Made by a program: the position numbers and the translations under genes. Below are positions 30,329-34,638 of a stretch of 34,638 nt of DNA, piece by piece; the stretch's first letter is position 1, and each line of letters opens with the position of its first letter. The notes below the pieces were generated by a model. It made no database searches. It was not told the DNA's origin and worked only from the letters and a program-made list of their open reading frames with translations. Origin of the DNA: Archaeoglobus sp. JdFR-27 (lineage in GTDB: Archaea > Halobacteriota > Archaeoglobi > Archaeoglobales > Archaeoglobaceae); contig MTMO01000054.1 in assembly GCA_002011235.1 (NCBI GenBank), forward strand, positions 1-34,638, given 5' to 3'.

Positions 30329-30736
30329 ATGGATAACCGAATAATCATCCTTCTGACTTTGTTTATAACCTTGAGCATTATAGGGTGTGTTCAAGAGAAA
30401 GGTGAAGTTAATGAAGTTAAAGTGGTTAAAGAGGTTAAAGAAGGTTTAATTGAATTTGAAGAGATAAAAGATTGCCAGTGTCACACTCAGGCTTACAAGT
30501 ACAAATCCCACGTTAACGGGTTAAAGTACTGCCTGACCTGCCACAAGATAGAAAAGCATCCCAGAGGAAACTGGAGTGAGGGCTATTCCTATAAAGACTT
30601 TATAAAATGCTCCAAATGCCATGAAACCAGCCTCCTGAGGGTCCACATGCCAGAGCACACATGCGTTGAATGCCATGGCGATGCCAAAACCATTCACCAG
30701 AAATTCGAAAGCAAGTTTCTGGAGGGAGAGAAATGA
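30329..30736 (+). CDS. multihaem cytochrome c lipoprotein with one contracted CXCH site
   Basis: 135 residues. ATG 30329 is chosen over 30314 because GGAGGG is the SD. The signal is DNRIIILLTLFITLSIIGC, with a lipobox LSIIGC and lipidation at C20, so the protein is tethered to the outer face. A Val/Lys/Glu spacer (about 22-45) follows. Haem sites are CLTCH 68-72, CSKCH 94-98 and CVECH 112-116, all regular. The first site reads DCQCHTQAYKYKSH: CQCH at 49-52, one residue short of CXXCH. The neighbouring pentahaem protein has CEECHTNAYKYPKH at the same place. Three or four haems are therefore expected. It lies 149 nt after the tetrahaem gene, with a possible internal promoter (TTAATATAA, 30286-30294). 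Confidence 0.88.
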   Translation: MDNRIIILLTLFITLSIIGCVQEKGEVNEVKVVKEVKEGLIEFEEIKDCQCHTQAYKYKSHVNGLKYCLTCHKIEKHPRGNWSEGYSYKDFIKCSKCHETSLLRVHMPEHTCVECHGDAKTIHQKFESKFLEGEK

Positions 30737-31152
30737 GGAAGATAATTCCGATGATCATTTTTATTCTGTTGATTTTCGTGATCTCAAGCACAATAAATGC
30801 TGAAAACGAAGTTAGCACCCTTGATTTCAATCTTTCCTGTGAGGAATGTCATACTAATGCCTATAAGTATCCGAAACACCTCGAGGGTTACAGTTACTGC
30901 AAGAAATGTCATGGAAACGATGTCCATCCGATTCATTCCATAGATTGCAAAACATGTCATCAAAACGAGCCTCTAACTCCCTTCTGCCATGGAGCCGATC
31001 CAGATGTTGTCGTCCCAACGTCAAACGGTTTGATTTGCAAGACGTGTCATCAAAGTAATCTCGTTGAGGTTCATGAATCCAACTGTCAGCTATGCCATCA
31101 GAACGTTAATGAGATTCATAAGGAAGCGGATGTCGTCGGAGGTGTTGAGTGA
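30733..31152 (+). CDS. secreted pentahaem cytochrome c
   Basis: 139 residues. The ATG 30733 start overlaps the lipoprotein stop as ATGA, with GGAGGGAG before it. The N-terminal signal peptide is RKIIPMIIFILLIFVISSTINA, probably cleaved after NA. There are five regular haem sites: CEECH 36-40, CKKCH 56-60, CKTCH 72-76, CKTCH 102-106 and CQLCH 118-122. A further TPFCHG near 83 has only one Cys and would be a single-Cys site if used. Extra His in DVHPIHSID and VEVHESN may act as distal ligands. The C.CHT.AYKYxxH block and following YCxxCH match the lipoprotein gene upstream, so the two are tandem paralogues. It precedes the b-HdrD fusion. Confidence 0.92.
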   Translation: MRKIIPMIIFILLIFVISSTINAENEVSTLDFNLSCEECHTNAYKYPKHLEGYSYCKKCHGNDVHPIHSIDCKTCHQNEPLTPFCHGADPDVVVPTSNGLICKTCHQSNLVEVHESNCQLCHQNVNEIHKEADVVGGVE

Positions 31153-33110
31153 TGTTTGAGATCATATACTTCATCATGCTTTTGATTTCCTTAGGAGTTT
31201 TTTCATACGGCATCTGGCAGAAATGGAAGTTCATCAACATAGGAATACATGGTGAGCCGAGAACCAAAGATCCTTGGAGAAGATTCTGGTTTGTGGTGAG
31301 AGATGGTCTGATTCTGGTAAGGTTGTATTTAAGGGAATCAAAGATGGGAGTTTCCCATTTCCTGTTCCTTTGGGGTGTAATTGTTATCCTCCTCAACATC
31401 CTGATTTTCACCATCTCGTTCGCTTTCCCGGATCTTTTTAGGATAGCTTACCCGTTCTTAAAGTCATCGATGACTGTCGCTGGAGTGATGATAATAGTCG
31501 GACTTGGTATTGCAGCGATTAACAGATATCTGATCAAACCGAGTAGATTTACCAGAAAGTACGAATTCGCATGGGATGATGATCCGGTTCTCATCATCTT
31601 CATTCTTGCAGCGATCTTTGGAATAATACTAAAAGAGTTCGTGAGGTTCAGCGATTTTAATACAACTTCTCTCCCCTACATTCTCTGGTTTCTCCATACA
31701 ATCTTCATCCTCGTTTTTATAGCCCTGATCCCATACACAAAGCTTCTGCACATTTTCATAGCACCAATAAACATATTCACAAAAAGCGAGAGGTTGCCAG
31801 GAATCATGAGGGAGCCACCAAGCGAAGGCTACATGGGTGCAATAACCCCGGCCGATCTCACGAGAAGAGATTTGCTTGCAAGCCTGGCATGCATGCGATG
31901 CGGGAGATGTCAAGATCTCTGCCCGGCAACGAATTCAGGTGCAACGCTCAATCCGATGTTCCTAATGCAGAACATAAGAAGGCTTGAAAAAGTCTTAAAA
32001 GGAGAAAATGAGAGGCCTGAAGGAGTTGAAAACCAAGAAACTCAAGGAAGTCAAGAAGGTCAAGAGGATCAAGAAGGCCAAACCAAAAATCCAGAGGATA
32101 TACTCCTTCTCGACACGGTTATGGACATGGAAGGTGTGTGGGCATGCACTACATGCAGAGCGTGCATGGAGATGTGTCCAGTCTACATAGAACAAATGGA
32201 AATCCTTGGAGAGATGAGAAGGGGAATAATAGAGAGTGCAGAAGCTCCACCTGACATAAGAGACTTCCTGACGAACATACAAAAGCAGAAGAACCCATGG
32301 GGTGAGGCTAAGTTCAAGAGAGATCAGTGGAAGAAGGGGATTGAGTTTGAGATCCCAGTAGCGAAGGAAGCGGAATTTGAATGGCTCTGGTATGTTGGCT
32401 GTGCCCACAGCTTTGATAACAGAAACAAACCTATTACCCAAAAAATAGCTAAGATCTTCGCAGATATCGGAGTTAACTATGCTATTCTTGGTAGAGAGGA
32501 AGGCTGCTGTGGAAACGATGTCAGGAGGGTTGGAGAGGAAGGACTATTCCAGATTCTTAGAGATGAGACCATCCAGACCTTTGAGAAATACGGCGTGGAA
32601 AAAATTATCGCAACATCTCCACACTGCTTCAACACGTTCAAAAACGAATACGAGGGCTTTGATGTGAAATTCATCCTGGAGGTTATCTTGGATGCAATTA
32701 AATCTGGAAAACTCGAACTTAAAAATCCGATTAATAAGAGAGTCACATTCCATGATCCGTGCTATCTCGGGAGGTACAACGAGATGTACGATTTGCCAAG
32801 AGAGATCCTTAAATCGATCCCGGGAATTGAGCTCGTTGAGATGCCAAGGAACAGGGAAAGGAGTTTTTGCTGTGGAGCCGGAGGGGGAAACCTCGTTAGA
32901 GAGTATCCAGGCGAAGATAGACCGAACAATATCAGAGCGAGGGAGGCTGCATCGACGAACGCTGAAATTCTGGCTGTTGCATGCCCATTCTGTATGATAA
33001 TGCTGGAAGACGGTGTAAAAACCGAGAAGTTAGATGAGAAGATTCAAGTTCTGGATGTAATAGAATTAGTCTGGGAATCTGCTTATGGTGAAAGTGAGAA
33101 ACCTTTATAA
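31152..33110 (+). CDS. cytochrome b / HdrD-type fusion: membrane haem-b domain joined to a two-CCG iron-sulfur reductase
   Basis: 652 residues fusing DsrM- and DsrK-like functions. The N-terminal NarI-type part (1-210) has five transmembrane segments with haem ligands H69, H182 and H200. The cytoplasmic part has two ferredoxin clusters: C247-C250-C253-C257, and C332-C335-C338-C342. Two CCG domains follow: C417, C452-C453, C492, where the last pair is SPHC rather than CXXC; and C537, C573-C574, C611-C614, complete. The full second CCG domain is the likely disulfide-active 4Fe-4S site, as in heterodisulfide reductase HdrD and DsrK. A Gln/Glu-rich insert (about 284-313) separates the two ferredoxin motifs. 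GGAGGTG precedes ATG 31152, which overlaps the pentahaem stop by one base. Confidence 0.93.
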   Translation: MFEIIYFIMLLISLGVFSYGIWQKWKFINIGIHGEPRTKDPWRRFWFVVRDGLILVRLYLRESKMGVSHFLFLWGVIVILLNILIFTISFAFPDLFRIAYPFLKSSMTVAGVMIIVGLGIAAINRYLIKPSRFTRKYEFAWDDDPVLIIFILAAIFGIILKEFVRFSDFNTTSLPYILWFLHTIFILVFIALIPYTKLLHIFIAPINIFTKSERLPGIMREPPSEGYMGAITPADLTRRDLLASLACMRCGRCQDLCPATNSGATLNPMFLMQNIRRLEKVLKGENERPEGVENQETQGSQEGQEDQEGQTKNPEDILLLDTVMDMEGVWACTTCRACMEMCPVYIEQMEILGEMRRGIIESAEAPPDIRDFLTNIQKQKNPWGEAKFKRDQWKKGIEFEIPVAKEAEFEWLWYVGCAHSFDNRNKPITQKIAKIFADIGVNYAILGREEGCCGNDVRRVGEEGLFQILRDETIQTFEKYGVEKIIATSPHCFNTFKNEYEGFDVKFILEVILDAIKSGKLELKNPINKRVTFHDPCYLGRYNEMYDLPREILKSIPGIELVEMPRNRERSFCCGAGGGNLVREYPGEDRPNNIRAREAASTNAEILAVACPFCMIMLEDGVKTEKLDEKIQVLDVIELVWESAYGESEKPL

Positions 33111-33370
33111 TCCTAATTATTTATAGAGAGTCCTCGGATCATATCTTAGCCAAAACCTCTGCAACACTTTCTTCTCCCTAAAGAGAGAGTCATTTACATT
33201 TTTTATTACGACGAAAGACTTTTTTGTATCCTTATTTCTTCTGTCAATTGAGTCAGTGGCGGTTGCATTTGTGTTTTCCTTTTTTGTTATTTGGCGCCAA
33301 CTATTTGGCAGTGTCAAAAAATTAAAAATAAGTTAACTTTTGATTATGTAATAATTAAAAATCAATATTT

Positions 33371-33402
33371 AACTCTGTTAATTGAAATAAACACTGTTAA
33401 TT
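33371..33402 (+). repeat. direct repeat of CTGTTAATT, 19 bp apart, upstream of a TATA box
   Basis: CTGTTAATT occurs at 33375-33383 and 33394-33402, with extended agreement as AACTCTGTTAATT and AACACTGTTAATT. It lies about 18-45 nt upstream of the TATATAG box, where archaeal activators and repressors bind. Regulator unknown. Confidence 0.6.
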
Positions 33403-33419
33403 AAGATATTTAGAAAATG

Positions 33420-33427
33420 TTATATAG
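33420..33427 (+). promoter_or_regulatory. TATA-like box for the second redox unit
   Basis: TTATATAG would place the transcription start near 33449, leaving a leader of about 29 nt with AGAGGTG before ATG 33478. So this promoter is SD-led, unlike the leaderless ones elsewhere. Confidence 0.5.
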
Positions 33428-33477
33428 ATTACAAACTGAGTACATAACATTAAAATGCTAAGAGAGGTGCGCTGGAG

Positions 33478-34392
33478 ATGTTGTGGTTGCAAATATTGGT
33501 TTATATTTCGGTCGGAATTTTTGTTATCTTGATTTTAGCAAAAATCATCAAGTATTCAACTATGCCCCTGCACCTGAGATGGGAACTTTATCCAGTTCCA
33601 CATGAAAAGTTCAAAGCCGAACACGGAGGTAGCTATTACGAGGAGTCTGAATGGTGGAAAAAGCCAAGGGAGACGAGTCTTGTTGGAGAGCTGAAGGAGA
33701 TGCTGCTAGAAATGCTCTTCCTCAAGAAGGTCTTCGAATACAAAAGGCGGCTATGGTACCTGACATTCCCATTCCACATGGGCATCTACTTAATACTTTT
33801 GTGGTTTGCACTGCTTTTTATAGCCTCGATATCTGTGAGCTTGGACAGATTGATATCCATAATTGGAGGTCTGGGAATAGTTCTCCTAGCTTTTGGCAGT
33901 ATCAGCCTGCTATTCAAAAGGCTATTTGACAAAAGCTTGAGAACGTACAGCACTCTGGCAGACTACTTCAACCTGATATTCATTCTCGCAGTGACAGTCA
34001 GTGGTATTCTTTCATGGAGAGTTGATGCAAATTTCACAACCGCGAAAATGTTTATGGCCTCGCTGATAACTTTTTCAGCCCCCCCAATTCTTTCACCAAT
34101 TGCAGTAATTCACACAACGCTACTCTCACTCCTCGTCGCCTACATTCCAACTTCAAGAATGACACACTTTATTGCAAAGTACTTCACGTATCACAAGATA
34201 CTTTGGGAAGATATCCCCAATATCGCTGGTTCACCGATTAGAGAGAAAATCAAGGAGGTGTTGGCCTACAGGGTTACCTGGTCTGCACCACATATAAGGC
34301 AAGGATTGACCTGGGCTGAAGAGGCCATGGAGATAGAACCGGTCATAGAGGTCAGAGCAAAACTTACAGATGAGAGAAAGAAGGGTAGATAG
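33478..34392 (+). CDS. dsrM: DsrM/HmeC-type membrane cytochrome b subunit
   Basis: 304 residues. The opening MPLHLRWELYPVPHEKFKAEHGGSYYEESEWWKKPRETSLVGELKEM and RRLWYLTFPFHMGIYLILLW are the DsrM/HmeC signature. Further transmembrane helices follow (ISIIGGLGIVLLAFGSISLLF, YFNLIFILAVTVSGILSW, ILSPIAVIHTTLLSLLVAYIP), with H in PFHMGIY, VIHTTLL and TSRMTHFIAKYFTYHKILW as haem-b ligands. It takes electrons from menaquinol and hands them to the cytoplasmic DsrK subunit. The C-terminal tail from about residue 245 is soluble and cytoplasmic. It is the first gene of a second unit, with its own promoter, and the next gene fits DsrK. Confidence 0.93.
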   Translation: MLWLQILVYISVGIFVILILAKIIKYSTMPLHLRWELYPVPHEKFKAEHGGSYYEESEWWKKPRETSLVGELKEMLLEMLFLKKVFEYKRRLWYLTFPFHMGIYLILLWFALLFIASISVSLDRLISIIGGLGIVLLAFGSISLLFKRLFDKSLRTYSTLADYFNLIFILAVTVSGILSWRVDANFTTAKMFMASLITFSAPPILSPIAVIHTTLLSLLVAYIPTSRMTHFIAKYFTYHKILWEDIPNIAGSPIREKIKEVLAYRVTWSAPHIRQGLTWAEEAMEIEPVIEVRAKLTDERKKGR

Positions 34393-34405
34393 GGGTGCCA
34401 AATCG

Positions 34406-34638
34406 ATGGATTACTACAAGTTTAATTTTATTTCTCCAGAGGATTTTTCGATTATAGATAAGCAGATTGTAAAAGTTAAGTCAAAAGATCTTATTCCGTT
34501 GCAATACTGTGATGAACCTGAATTCACAAACTCCTACCCAGAATGGATTGAGAAGTACGCTACAGAATTGGATGGATTCATAGCGATAGATGAACCTTGG
34601 AAACCAAAAAACAAGGAAGAAGAGGAGGCTTTGGTGAG
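34406..34638 (+). CDS. N-terminal part of a probable DsrK/HmeD (HdrD-like) subunit, cut by the window edge
   Basis: The open frame from ATG 34406, with GGGGTG 8 nt upstream, runs off the right edge after 77 complete codons. It begins MDYYKFNFISPEDFSIIDKQ and includes YPEWIEKYATELDGFIAIDEPWKPKNKEEEEAL. There is no signal or membrane segment, so it is cytoplasmic. The Fe-S and CCG motifs that would identify DsrK lie beyond the edge. The call rests on position directly after DsrM and on the general DsrK layout of a charged N-terminus leading to a Trp-Lys-Pro-rich linker. Confidence 0.55.
   Translation, partial: MDYYKFNFISPEDFSIIDKQIVKVKSKDLIPLQYCDEPEFTNSYPEWIEKYATELDGFIAIDEPWKPKNKEEEEALV

Larger units (their letters stand above)
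33111..33477. other. 367-bp intergenic region with promoter, operator-like repeats and palindromes
   Basis: No convincing gene. The left half has a 66-codon minus-strand frame (TTG start) and a hydrophobic plus-strand frame, neither recognisable. The middle has TTGGCGCCAA, a perfect palindrome (33291-33300). Then comes TTTGGCAGTGTCAAA (33304-33318), with TATTTGGC repeated at 33288 and 33302. The right half is A/T-rich and holds the CTGTTAATT direct repeat and a TATA box for the dsrM-like gene. Confidence 0.6.

Noticed and set aside
33117-33317. A 66-codon minus-strand frame and an overlapping hydrophobic plus-strand frame before dsrM
   Set aside because: Neither has an SD or ATG, and no family is recognised. 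They may be fragments, but the evidence is too weak to call a gene or pseudogene.
1-34638. tRNA, rRNA, CRISPR arrays, insertion sequences
   Set aside because: I looked for cloverleaf-like ends, regular spaced repeats and transposase motifs and saw none. The tandem repeats found are 10-13 bp units without CRISPR-type spacers.

Overview
The window comes from a euryarchaeon, most likely of the order Archaeoglobales. This is an inference from gene content. The archaeal markers are a phosphopantothenate synthetase in place of bacterial PanC, Lhr-core helicase, Clp1/Grc3-type polynucleotide kinase, a short XPF nuclease and the Era-like GTPase/OapB/OapC trio. The sulfate- or iron-respirer markers are DsrM/Hme-type menaquinol complexes with multihaem cytochromes c. 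Many genes at transcription-unit starts have a TATA-like box about 25 nt before the ATG and no Shine-Dalgarno (SD), suggesting leaderless mRNAs. Operon-internal genes have good SDs and ATGA-type overlaps.

Layout. 1-4226: end of a membrane protein, a LOG-like protein, then phosphopantothenate synthetase, hisD and aspS. 4404-10477: a chromosome-organisation operon (small coiled-coil protein, smc, scpA, scpB) and an unrecognised gene. 10552-14805 (minus strand): XPF-type nuclease, rlmE, YjbQ family, Clp1-like kinase, a sequon-rich surface protein and a small helical protein. 14934-16673: an 8-Cys ferredoxin, then an arvABC-like GTPase operon, linked in haloarchaea to extracellular vesicle formation. 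16748-20635 (minus): VapBC, a methyltransferase, small accessory genes, a decayed HepT/MNT toxin-antitoxin locus, a cupin, a repeat protein with a probable frameshift and a small membrane protein. 20824-25919 (minus): metallophosphoesterase, lhr and an RCK-DHH-DHHA1 phosphodiesterase. Then come mazG-like (plus) and an orphan PurM/SelD/HypE-fold enzyme (minus).

27825-34638 is a respiratory locus on the plus strand. The first unit encodes an NrfD-type quinone subunit, a Tat-exported four-cluster ferredoxin, a membrane-anchored tetrahaem cytochrome, a lipoprotein cytochrome, a pentahaem cytochrome and a cytochrome b-HdrD fusion. After a 367-bp gap with its own promoter and operator-like repeats, a second unit begins with DsrM/HmeC and the start of a probable DsrK/HmeD. 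Together they would connect the menaquinone pool with cytoplasmic thiol/disulfide chemistry and with haem proteins outside the membrane.

The observations most worth following are the HepT/MNT wreck, the arvABC-like operon with a basic amphipathic N-terminus on the GTPase, the redox module with a contracted CXCH haem motif and a Gln/Glu-rich insert in its HdrD subunit, and short tandem repeats of 10-13 bp at five gene junctions.
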